In this document: positions 7,378 to 14,530 of the stretch, piece after piece
How the letters are laid out: each line of letters opens with the position of its first letter
Numbering within the stretch: the first letter of the stretch is position 1
Origin: Pseudomonadota bacterium
GTDB taxonomy: Bacteria > Pseudomonadota > Gammaproteobacteria > Xanthomonadales > Xanthomonadaceae
NCBI GenBank assembly: GCA_023457475.1
Contig: JAEWLO010000231.1
Coordinates: forward strand, 1 to 18,571
DNA length: 18,571 bases
Reading direction: 5' to 3'
Notes under the pieces: generated by a model
What the model was told of the DNA's origin: nothing
The model's database searches: none
What the model saw: the letters and a program-made list of their open reading frames with translations, nothing else
Translations under genes and position numbers: made by a program

Positions 7378-8535
7378 ATGCCCAGCCCCCTGCTTTCCGA
7401 TGTTTCCGCATGGCCCGCATTGGGCGGTGCGCATACCGCCGAGGAAATCGCCCAGCAGCCGCGGCTGTGGTCGGCCCTCGCTGCCCTGCTCGACGATGCC
7501 GCGCCCGCGCTCGATGCGTTCCTGGCAACCGCCTTGTCTTCGCCGGCGCACCGGGTGATCTTCACCGGTGCCGGCAGTTCCGGCTTCATCGCCGACATGG
7601 TGGCCGACACGGTCAACGCGCAATGGCCCGCCAATGTGCGTGCGGTGCATACCACCAGCCTGCTTACGCATCCGACCCTGTACCTGCAGGACGACCGCCC
7701 CACCCTGCTGGTGAGCTTCGGCCGCAGCGGGTCCAGTCCGGAAAGCGTGGCCGTGGTGGACCAGGTGCGCGCGACCGTGCGCGAGGCCCGCTTTCTGCAC
7801 ATCACCTGCAACGCCGACGGCGCGCTGGCGCGCAGCGGCGCAGGCCGGGAGGACACTTTTTCACTGCTGATGCCGCCCGCCAGCTGCGACCGCGCCTTCG
7901 CCATGACCAGCAGCCTGAGCTGCATGCTGCTGGCCGCCCTGTGTGTGTTCGACCGCGCGCCCTGGCCGCAGCGGCTTGACCGCGTGCAGGCCTTGGCCCA
8001 GAGCGGGCAACAGGCACTGCAGCAGTGGGATGCCGACCTGGCCGCACTGTCGCGCTGGCCGTGCACACGCGTGATCTACCTCGGCAGCGGTCCGCTGGAA
8101 GCCGCTGCACGCGAAGCCGCGCTGAAGGTGCTGGAACTCACCGCCGGGCGCGTGCTGGCACTGGCGCATACGCCGCTGGGCTTCCGCCATGGCCCCAAGT
8201 CGACCTTGAACGGCGACACGCTGGTGGTGATGCTGCGCAGCGCGCAGCCGCTGGCCCGTCGTTACGAGCAGGATCTGCTGGACGAGCTGCGCGCCGATGG
8301 CATTGCCGGAAGAGTCATCTCGGTGGGCCCGAGCGGCGCAGACCGTGCCGAAGGCGACTTTCTGCTGGAGGTTCCGGATGTTTCCGATGCGTGGCTGGCC
8401 GCGCCGTGGCTGCTGATGGCCCAGGGCCATGCGCTGCTGCGTTCGGCCACGCTGGGATTGACCCCGGACAACCCCTTCCCCGACGGCACGGTCAACCGCG
8501 TGGTACAGGGTGTAACCATTCATTCTTTCGGCTGA
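7378..8535 (+). CDS. agaS: SIS-domain D-galactosamine-6-phosphate deaminase/isomerase (AgaS)
   Basis: 385 residues, the same size as E. coli AgaS (384). AgaS converts galactosamine-6-phosphate to tagatose-6-phosphate plus ammonia in the cytoplasm. Two SIS sugar-phosphate domains are visible: the first with FTGAGSSGF (62-70) and SFGRSGSSPES (113-123), the second with YLGSGPLEAAAREAALKV (234-251). The AgaS hallmarks GFRHGPKS (268-275) and NPFPDGTVNRVVQGV (365-379) are both present and separate it from GlmS-like proteins. ATG 7378 has AGGA at 7367-7370. It is the first gene of the plus-strand set, directly after the palindromic operator. The ROK kinase starts 13 bp downstream. NagB-like activity on glucosamine-6-phosphate is possible but less likely. 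Confidence 0.9.
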   Translation: MPSPLLSDVSAWPALGGAHTAEEIAQQPRLWSALAALLDDAAPALDAFLATALSSPAHRVIFTGAGSSGFIADMVADTVNAQWPANVRAVHTTSLLTHPTLYLQDDRPTLLVSFGRSGSSPESVAVVDQVRATVREARFLHITCNADGALARSGAGREDTFSLLMPPASCDRAFAMTSSLSCMLLAALCVFDRAPWPQRLDRVQALAQSGQQALQQWDADLAALSRWPCTRVIYLGSGPLEAAAREAALKVLELTAGRVLALAHTPLGFRHGPKSTLNGDTLVVMLRSAQPLARRYEQDLLDELRADGIAGRVISVGPSGADRAEGDFLLEVPDVSDAWLAAPWLLMAQGHALLRSATLGLTPDNPFPDGTVNRVVQGVTIHSFG

Positions 8536-8548
8536 GCTGAAGCGACGC

Positions 8549-9475
8549 ATGCAGACCTGGTATGGCATCGACATCGGCGGCACCAAGATCGAACTGGTCG
8601 CCTGCGACGCAGACGGCGTGGTGCTGCACCGCCAGCGCGTGGCCACGCCCTGCCACGACTACGCCACCTTCCTGGACACCCTGGCCGCACAGGTGGAGGC
8701 GGCCGATGCCGCGTTGGGCCCCGGCTGCCATGCCATCGGCATCGGCCTGCCCGGGGTGCGGGACGCGGCAAGCGGTCGCCAGCTCAGTGCGAACGTGCCG
8801 GCATTGACCGGGCGCACCGTCGGGGCCGATCTGCAGGCCCGCCTGCAGCGCCCGCTGGCGCTGGGCAACGATCTGCAATGCTTTGCGCTGTCCGAAGCGC
8901 AGGGCGGCGCGGCCGCGGGCTACCCGAGCATGTTCGGGGTGATCCTCGGTACCGGGGCCGGCGGTGGTTACTGCCGCCGCGGCGAACTGGTGGCCGGCAA
9001 CAATGGCATTGCCGGTGAGTGGGGCCACTGGAGCCTTCCCGCCACGCTGCAGGTACGACACGACCTGCCGCTGCTGGACTGCGGCTGCGGCCTGCGCGGG
9101 TGCCTGGAGCGCTATGTGTCCGGCAGCGGACTGGCGATGATCCACGTCCGCCAGGGCGGCGAGGCGCTCGATGCGCCGCAGGTGGTGGCGCGGGCCGACG
9201 CCGGTGACGCCATCGCCGGGAAGGCACTGGACATTCACCGCGATCTGCTGGGCTACAGCTTCGCCAATCTCATTCTGGCGCTGGATCCGCACGTGATCGT
9301 GCTGGGCGGCGGTCTGTCCAAGCTGGAGCCGCTCTACCGCGATCTGCCCGCCGCGATCGCGCCGTATCTGTTCGGCGGCGTGCGCGTGCCGCCGATCCTG
9401 CCGCCGGTGTTCGGGGATGCCGGAGGCGCGCGTGGCGCGGCGCTGCTTGCCCGCCAGCAGCATCCTGCGATCTGA
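8549..9475 (+). CDS. ROK-family N-acetylhexosamine kinase, probable GalNAc kinase (AgaK-like)
   Basis: 308 residues, typical ROK length. It should transfer phosphate from ATP to O6 of an N-acetylhexosamine in the cytoplasm. Phosphate loop: GIDIGGTK (6-13). Substrate and catalytic segment: GIGLPG (64-69) and GNDLQCFALSEA (106-117), with Asp108 as catalytic base. ATP site: LGTGAGGGY (133-141). Sugar-binding GEWGHW (156-161) leads to the zinc motif CGCGLRGCLE (178-187). The sequence most resembles E. coli NagK, a GlcNAc kinase; with AgaS beside it, GalNAc is the likely substrate, as for AgaK in Shewanella. It lies 13 bp after agaS and 41 bp before the KbaZ-family gene. The kinase family is certain; the choice of GalNAc over GlcNAc is inferred from context. 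Confidence 0.85.
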   Translation: MQTWYGIDIGGTKIELVACDADGVVLHRQRVATPCHDYATFLDTLAAQVEAADAALGPGCHAIGIGLPGVRDAASGRQLSANVPALTGRTVGADLQARLQRPLALGNDLQCFALSEAQGGAAAGYPSMFGVILGTGAGGGYCRRGELVAGNNGIAGEWGHWSLPATLQVRHDLPLLDCGCGLRGCLERYVSGSGLAMIHVRQGGEALDAPQVVARADAGDAIAGKALDIHRDLLGYSFANLILALDPHVIVLGGGLSKLEPLYRDLPAAIAPYLFGGVRVPPILPPVFGDAGGARGAALLARQQHPAI

Positions 9476-9516
9476 CCCCTCTCACTGTTTCGTCCCACCG
9501 CTTCTGGAGCATTGCC

Positions 9517-10836
9517 ATGTCTGCCGTACTCGCGTTGATCGCCGCCCACCGCCAAGGCCGGCACGTCGGCCTGTACAGCGTGTGCTGCAGCAACGAGCAG
9601 GTGCTGCGGGCCGCGATGCAGGTCGCACAACGGTATGACACCCTGCTGCTGGTCGAGGCCACCTCCAACCAGGTGGACCAGTTCGGCGGCTACACCGGCA
9701 TGACCCCGCCGCAGTACCGGGACTACGTGCAGGCGCTGGCGCGGGAACAGGGTTTCCCGCAGGAGCGGCTGATCCTGGGCGGCGATCATCTCGGCCCGAA
9801 CGCCTGGCAGTCCGGGCCGGCCGAGGTGGCGATGGCGCATGCGCGCGAGCTGATCGCGGCCTATGTCGCGGCCGGCTTCCACAAGATCCACCTCGACTGC
9901 AGCATGTCCTGCGCCGACGACCCCACGCCGCTGCCGGATGCCACGGTGGCGGCGCGCTCGGCGGACCTGGCGCGCGTCGCCGAACGCACCGCACGAGAGC
10001 ACGGCCTGCCGCCGCCGGTCTATGTGATCGGCACCGAGGTGCCGGTGCCGGGCGGCGAGGCGTCACTGGCAGGCGGACTGGCGGTGACCTCCCCGGAGGC
10101 GGCGGCATTGACGCTGGACATCCACCATCAGGCATTCAGCACGCCAGACCTGCAGGCGGCCTGGAGGCGAGTGGTGGCGATGGTGGTCCAGCCCGGCGTG
10201 GACTTCGATCACAGCAGCGTGCACCACTATGATCCCGCGGCCGCACGGGTGCTGTCGGCGTTCGTCGAACGGCACACCGGCATCGTCTTCGAAGCGCACT
10301 CCACCGATTACCAGACCGAGGCGGGGCTGCATGCGCTGGTACGCGACCACTTCGCGATCCTGAAGGTAGGGCCGGCGGCGACCTTCGCCTTCCGTGAGGC
10401 CGTGTTCGCGCTGGCCATGATCGAACGCGAGCTGGTGCCGGCCACACAGTGCTCGCGGCTGATCGAGGTGCTGGAGCAGTGCATGCTCGACAACCCCCGT
10501 TACTGGCGCAGCTATTACACCGGCGACGCACACACCCAACGACTGCTGCGGGCTTACTCGCTGAGCGACCGCAGCCGCTACTACTGGGGTGAACCCGCGG
10601 TGCGGGCGGCACTGGACGTGCTGGTGGACAACCTCACCCGCCAGCGCGCGCCGCTGATGCTGCTGAGCCAGTTCCTGCCCGAACAGGCCGCCGCCGTACA
10701 GGCCGGCACACTCGATACCGCACCGTTGGACCTTATCCAGCACAGGATCGCCCTGCGGCTGGCGGAATATGCCCGGGCCTGCGGAGCAGAAGGCGCTTTC
10801 GAAACATTTTCCGCAACAGGGCTTTCGGAAGGGTAA
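9517..10836 (+). CDS. KbaZ/GatZ-family protein: tagatose-bisphosphate aldolase accessory subunit or tagatose-6-phosphate 4-epimerase
   Basis: 439 residues against about 425 in E. coli KbaZ/GatZ, with matching motifs throughout: VEATSNQVDQFGGYTGMTP (46-64), LGGDHLGPN (87-95), HLDCSMSCADDP (125-136), GTEVPVPGGEAS (172-183), VVQPGVDFDHS (223-233), FEAHSTDYQTE (258-268) and LKVGPA (282-287). E. coli KbaZ/GatZ stabilises the catalytic aldolase KbaY/GatY. No KbaY/GatY gene is in this window, and no PfkB-type tagatose-6-phosphate kinase either. A family member in Agrobacterium was shown to be a tagatose-6-phosphate 4-epimerase (fructose-6-phosphate product), and in Shewanella the gene was proposed to be the kinase. 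The lone position favours an enzyme rather than a chaperone. GGAG at 9506-9509 supports the start. The last dozen codons overlap the CTTTCG motifs before the regulator gene and extend past the E. coli C-terminus. Confidence 0.9.
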   Translation: MSAVLALIAAHRQGRHVGLYSVCCSNEQVLRAAMQVAQRYDTLLLVEATSNQVDQFGGYTGMTPPQYRDYVQALAREQGFPQERLILGGDHLGPNAWQSGPAEVAMAHARELIAAYVAAGFHKIHLDCSMSCADDPTPLPDATVAARSADLARVAERTAREHGLPPPVYVIGTEVPVPGGEASLAGGLAVTSPEAAALTLDIHHQAFSTPDLQAAWRRVVAMVVQPGVDFDHSSVHHYDPAAARVLSAFVERHTGIVFEAHSTDYQTEAGLHALVRDHFAILKVGPAATFAFREAVFALAMIERELVPATQCSRLIEVLEQCMLDNPRYWRSYYTGDAHTQRLLRAYSLSDRSRYYWGEPAVRAALDVLVDNLTRQRAPLMLLSQFLPEQAAAVQAGTLDTAPLDLIQHRIALRLAEYARACGAEGAFETFSATGLSEG

Positions 10837-10857
10837 GCTTCGGCTTCCTTCTGAAAG
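10796..10857 (+). promoter_or_regulatory. CTTTCG-motif cluster before the DeoR-family gene (probable autoregulatory operator)
   Basis: CTTTCGAAAC (10796-10805) shares CTTTCGAAA with the complement of the right arm of the 7313-7341 palindrome. A second CTTTCGGAAG, itself a near-palindrome, lies 26 bp downstream (10822-10831), and GAAAG (10853-10857) can pair with its CTTTC as an inverted half. The first copies lie inside the end of the KbaZ-family gene. An internal promoter for the regulator and permease genes under autoregulation is plausible; no convincing -35/-10 pair was seen. Confidence 0.4.
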
Positions 10858-10870
10858 GGATACGCCCGTC

Positions 10871-11647
10871 ATGCGAAACACCCGGCAGCGCCGCCAACAG
10901 ATCCTGCAGATGCTGGTCGAGCATGGCAGCGTGCAGGTCAGTGACCTGGTGGAGCGCTTCGGGGTCTCCGCCGTGACGATCCGCACCGACCTGACCCATG
11001 CCGAGGCGCAGGGCCTGGCCAATCGCACCCACGGGGGCGCGACGCTGGTGCGCACCCCACCGCTCGAACAGGACATCCACGAGAAGGACGCGCTGAACTT
11101 CCCGCTCAAGGACAGCATCGGCGCACACGCCGCGCAGCTGGTGCGGCCGGGTGACAACATCATCATCGATTCCGGCTCGACCACCATGATGCTGGCCCGG
11201 CATCTGCGGGCGCATCGCGACGTAACGGTGATGACCAACGGCCTGAACATCGCCTGGGAACTGGCCAATGCGCCCGGGGTGGAACTGCTGCTCACCGGCG
11301 GCCTGCTGCGCAAGCAGTCGCTGTCGCTGCAGGGCAACCAGGCCGAAGCCAGTCTGAATACCTACAGTTTCGACACGTTGTTCCTCGGGGTGGATGGACT
11401 GGACCTCCAGTTCGGCCTCACCACCCACCACGAAGCCGAGGCCAGCCTCAACCACCGCATGGTGGAGCGGGCACGCCGCATCGTGGTGCTCACCGACGCC
11501 TCCAAGTTCGGCCGGGTCAGCCTGCACCGCATCGCCCGCCTCGAACAGGTCCATACCATCATCACCGACGCCAGCATCGACGCCGAGTATCTGGAAGGGC
11601 TGCAGACGCGAGGCATCGAGGTGATCATTGCCGAGACGCCTGCATGA
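10871..11647 (+). CDS. DeoR-family transcriptional regulator, probable AgaR-like repressor of the locus
   Basis: 258 residues from ATG 10871 (AAGGGA upstream); longer in-frame starts back to 10769 would overlap the preceding gene and add unrelated residues. The N-terminal winged helix-turn-helix carries the DeoR signature (residues 11-57: ILQMLVEHGS, VSDLVERFGVSAVTIRTDL, NRTHGGA). The C-terminal DeoRC sensor domain, of phosphosugar-isomerase fold, has DSGSTTM (100-106), TNGL (122-125), LTGG (141-144), LGVDGLD (172-178) and DASKFGR (209-215). Such proteins usually repress sugar-phosphate catabolic genes and release DNA on binding a pathway phosphosugar, here perhaps galactosamine- or tagatose-6-phosphate. 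The gene overlaps the permease start by ATGA, so the two are translationally coupled. Confidence 0.88.
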   Translation: MRNTRQRRQQILQMLVEHGSVQVSDLVERFGVSAVTIRTDLTHAEAQGLANRTHGGATLVRTPPLEQDIHEKDALNFPLKDSIGAHAAQLVRPGDNIIIDSGSTTMMLARHLRAHRDVTVMTNGLNIAWELANAPGVELLLTGGLLRKQSLSLQGNQAEASLNTYSFDTLFLGVDGLDLQFGLTTHHEAEASLNHRMVERARRIVVLTDASKFGRVSLHRIARLEQVHTIITDASIDAEYLEGLQTRGIEVIIAETPA

Positions 11648-13458
11648 CATCAGCTTCCGCCGCATCCGCCCGCATGGACACCCACGCAGAAGGCCCCCGT
11701 TGGCCGGTACGCTATCTCCTGTTCATCGGCGGCATGGGCGGGCTGCTGTACGGCATCGACATCGGCATCATCGCCGGCGCGCTGCCCTATCTTGAAGCCA
11801 CCGCGACGGCCAGCTGGCACCTCAGCAGCCAGCAGTTGGGTTTCGTGGTGGCTGCGGTGCTGCTGGGCAGCGTGCTCTCCTCCTTGTTTGCCGGTGCGTT
11901 GGCCGATCTGTTCGGGCGGCGCAGCGTGCTGGTCCTGGCCGGTGCGCTGTTTACCGCCAGCATTCCGGTGATGGCGCTTTCAGAGGGCTACGGTGCCCTG
12001 CTGCTGGGGCGGCTGTTACAGGGCATCAGCGGCGGTTTGATCGGCGTGGTGGTGCCCCTGTATCTGGCCGAAGTGCTCAGCCCGGAGCGACGCGGTCGCG
12101 GTGCGGGACTGTTCCAGCTGCTGCTCACGATCGGGCTGGTGCTGGCCGCGTTGATCGGCCTGTATCACGCGCACGCGGTGGATGTGGCGACCGAGGGCGT
12201 GCGCCATCTGCCGGTGGCTGAGCAGCAGCAGCTGCTGTTCGAGGTGAAGGATCATGCGTGGCGCACCATCTTCTGGAGCTGCCTGCTGCCGGGCCTGGTG
12301 TTCACGCTCGGTGCGTGTTTCATCAGCGAATCGCCGCGCTGGCTGGCCCGCAAAGGACGCATGGACCAGGCGCGCACCGCACTTCAGCGGACCGTTCCTG
12401 CCGATCAGGTCGAGCCCACCCTGCAGAGCATGCTGGCTCCGGAGCAGGCACAGGCGCAGAAGCGCGGAGCTCGCGTGCGCGATTCCCTGCTGAGTCGCCG
12501 CTATGTGTGGCCGTTCGTGCTGGCCTGTCTGGTTCTGGCCTTCACCCAGGCGACCGGCATCAATTCGGTGCTGGCCTACGCGGTGAACATCCTCAACCAG
12601 GCCGGCCTGCCCGGTGCGGTGGCAAACGGGGCGGATGTGGCAATCAAGCTGCTCAATGCACTGATGACCGTCGTGGCACTGGTACTGGTGGATCGCAAGG
12701 GACGGAAGTTCCTGCTGATGCTGGGTACCGGCGGCATCACGGTGGCCCTGCTGTGCGCGGCGCTGCTGTTCGTGCGCGGCGAACACGGACGACAGGACGT
12801 CCGCCATGTGCTGCAGCAGCAGGTGGAAGGAGGCGCGCTGACGCTGACGTTGGACGCCGCGCAGTGGGAGCAGCTCGATCGTACCGCCGGTCCGCGCCCG
12901 CAGCAGCTCACCGTCTCGTATGCGTATGGCAACTTCAGCAACGTGCGCTCGCTGCGCAGCGACAATCCCACCGACATCGCACTGCAGCTTCGTCGCGAGG
13001 ACGCGGTCTCGGCCGACAGCGTGATCGGGCGCTTCTTCCGCAGCCTCCGCCTCAATCCGTTCCCGGATCCGGCGCAGGCGGCGGACGCACCGCTGGTGAT
13101 CGAGCGCGCCAGCCTGGGGCCGGTGCCGTCGCCGGCCCACGGCTGGGCCGTGGCGACCTGCATCCTGCTGTTCGTGGCGTTTTTCGCGGTGGGCCCAGGC
13201 GTGTGCGTGTGGCTGGCGCTGTCAGAACTGATGCCGACCCGCATCCGCTCCAATGGCATGAGCATCGCCCTGCTCATCAACCAGTTCGTCTCCACCGTGA
13301 TCGCGGCATTGTTCCTGCCCACGGTGGGCCACCACGGCTACGCCAGCATGTTCTTTTTCTGGGCCGGCTGCACGCTGGTGTACTTCCTGATCGCCACGTT
13401 CTGGCTGCCGGAAACCAAGGGGAAGACGCTGGAGGAGATTGAGGCGCGGTTCCGCTGA
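11644..13458 (+). CDS. MFS sugar-porter permease with large periplasmic insert, probable GalNAc importer
   Basis: 604 residues, about 130 longer than usual sugar porters such as XylE or GalP. Twelve membrane helices can be laid out. Family motifs are GGLLYGIDIGIIAGALP (32-48), DLFGRRS (88-94), GRLLQGISGG (122-131), ESPRWLARKGR (229-239), TQATGIN (301-307), DRKGRK (350-355) and PETKGKTLEE (589-598). The extra length is a soluble insert at about 377-500, between helices 9 and 10, hence periplasmic; a smaller extra loop lies between helices 5 and 6 (about 174-206). The start overlaps the regulator stop by 4 bp. It is the last gene of the plus-strand set, 1 bp before the convergent stop codon of the next gene. 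Inner-membrane uptake of the sugar released by the GH109 enzyme is the natural role; specificity is inferred. Confidence 0.88.
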   Translation: MTSASAASARMDTHAEGPRWPVRYLLFIGGMGGLLYGIDIGIIAGALPYLEATATASWHLSSQQLGFVVAAVLLGSVLSSLFAGALADLFGRRSVLVLAGALFTASIPVMALSEGYGALLLGRLLQGISGGLIGVVVPLYLAEVLSPERRGRGAGLFQLLLTIGLVLAALIGLYHAHAVDVATEGVRHLPVAEQQQLLFEVKDHAWRTIFWSCLLPGLVFTLGACFISESPRWLARKGRMDQARTALQRTVPADQVEPTLQSMLAPEQAQAQKRGARVRDSLLSRRYVWPFVLACLVLAFTQATGINSVLAYAVNILNQAGLPGAVANGADVAIKLLNALMTVVALVLVDRKGRKFLLMLGTGGITVALLCAALLFVRGEHGRQDVRHVLQQQVEGGALTLTLDAAQWEQLDRTAGPRPQQLTVSYAYGNFSNVRSLRSDNPTDIALQLRREDAVSADSVIGRFFRSLRLNPFPDPAQAADAPLVIERASLGPVPSPAHGWAVATCILLFVAFFAVGPGVCVWLALSELMPTRIRSNGMSIALLINQFVSTVIAALFLPTVGHHGYASMFFFWAGCTLVYFLIATFWLPETKGKTLEEIEARFR

Positions 13459-13459
13459 T

Positions 13460-13804
13460 CTAGGGGTGGCCCTCGCCGGTCATCTTCTGCAGCAGACGAT
13501 GGGCTTCTTCCCAGTCCAGGTTGCTGGTCATCATGTGCTTGCCGAAGGGGCCGCTGACCTGGGCGACGCTGATCGGCTGGCCGTCGACGGTGACGGCGAC
13601 CGCCTTGCCGACCAGGTGCTGGGTCGCCCGCTGGATGCGGGGCGCTGCGGTGTCGGTGAAGGTATAGAAGAGGGCCGGCGGGTTCGTCACCAGCATGACC
13701 CCGAGCACGATCGCCAGCAGGCCACTGAGGATCAGCAGCCATTCGCCCTTGATCTCCTTGCGCACCCGTATCCCATAGACGATGCGGAAGATGCCGCCGA
13801 GCAT
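13460..13804 (-). CDS. Small membrane protein: HdeD-like helical hairpin plus SecDF-P1-head-like domain
   Basis: 114 residues from ATG 13804. Residues 1-44 look like the last part of an HdeD (DUF308) repeat: GIFRIVYGIRVRKEIKGEW, then the hydrophobic segment LLILSGLLAIVLGVMLV. Residues 54-110 (GKAVAVTVDGQPIS, NLDWEEAHRLLQKM) resemble the P1 head of SecD (compare 'laivLDGkvis...eeA..LA..L'), a periplasmic beta/alpha fold. The frame is already open upstream and runs back in phase to the comF stop, 9 codons before this ATG; those codons encode a further hydrophobic stretch (SIAVWL) but offer no standard start, and no Shine-Dalgarno is visible. It may be a rearranged remnant or a true small membrane-anchored protein. 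Function unknown. Confidence 0.5.
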   Translation of the reverse strand: MLGGIFRIVYGIRVRKEIKGEWLLILSGLLAIVLGVMLVTNPPALFYTFTDTAAPRIQRATQHLVGKAVAVTVDGQPISVAQVSGPFGKHMMTSNLDWEEAHRLLQKMTGEGHP

Positions 13805-13831
13805 CAGCCAGACTGCAATGGAGACGCGTGT

Positions 13832-14530
13832 TCACGGTGTCCGGGCGCAGACCCAGAGGAATGCATGCAACAGACCGGCCTGCTCCAGCGCGTGTAGCGC
13901 GGCATCCAGCGTGGCACCGGTCGTCATCACGTCGTCCACGAGAATCAGTGCGTCCGGTGGCCTGGCGATGGCGGCGAACGCACCCCGCAGGTTGCGCTGG
14001 CGGCGTTCAGCGTCGAGCTCGGACTGAGCGGCTGTCACTCGCGTTCGTACCAGCCCTCTCCATAGCGGCAGACACATCTCCTTCGCCAGTGGTCGCGTCA
14101 GCTCCAGCGCCTGGTCGTAGCCGCGCTCGCGAAGACGACGCGTGTGCAGCGGCAGCGGCACCAGCGGCGCGTCCAGCCACGGCGGCACGCGCTGCAGCAT
14201 CAGCTGCGAAAGCAGCCGCCCGGCGGCCAGATCCTGATGAAACTTGAAGCGGATCAACAGCTGGTCGATGGGCGCTGTGTAGAGGAAGGTAGCGGCAGCG
14301 GCCTGCTGGCGCGGCGGTGTCGCCACGCACTTCCCGCAGATGCCCGCCGGCTCGCCCTCCAGCAGCGGCAAGGCACAAAGCAGGCACGCATGGTCATTCC
14401 AGGGCAGCTCGGCGTGGCAGGCGAGGCAAAGATCCAGTGCGTCCGCGCCAGGATCGCCACAGACCAAGCAGCGAAGGGGAAGTGCCTGGAAAGCAAGCCA
14501 CCGCAGCGCACTGTAAACTCTGTGCATCAT
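13832..14530 (-). CDS. comF: ComF-family phosphoribosyltransferase-like protein
   Basis: 232 residues. The N-terminus carries eight cysteines in four CxxC pairs (C21/C24, C35/C38, C49/C52, C65/C68), a double zinc ribbon. The C-terminal half is a type I phosphoribosyltransferase fold with RLRERGYDQALEL (132-144), a family signature, and the PRPP loop LILVDDVMTTGAT (195-207). ComF proteins are cytoplasmic and needed for natural transformation in several bacteria (Haemophilus ComF/Com101, Bacillus ComFC, whose exact step is unsettled). Two adjacent ATGs (14530, 14527) are possible; the first is used. It is divergent from bioB with 73 bp between starts, so it shares that control region, which also carries a BirA-box-like dyad overlapping the comF start codon. 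Gene order comF-bioB is, to my knowledge, common in xanthomonads. Confidence 0.93.
   Translation of the reverse strand: MMHRVYSALRWLAFQALPLRCLVCGDPGADALDLCLACHAELPWNDHACLLCALPLLEGEPAGICGKCVATPPRQQAAAATFLYTAPIDQLLIRFKFHQDLAAGRLLSQLMLQRVPPWLDAPLVPLPLHTRRLRERGYDQALELTRPLAKEMCLPLWRGLVRTRVTAAQSELDAERRQRNLRGAFAAIARPPDALILVDDVMTTGATLDAALHALEQAGLLHAFLWVCARTP

Noticed and set aside
12016..13140. Long minus-strand frame inside the sugar porter gene
   Set aside because: The plus strand carries a full MFS protein with all motifs across this stretch; the minus frame is compositional and shows no family.
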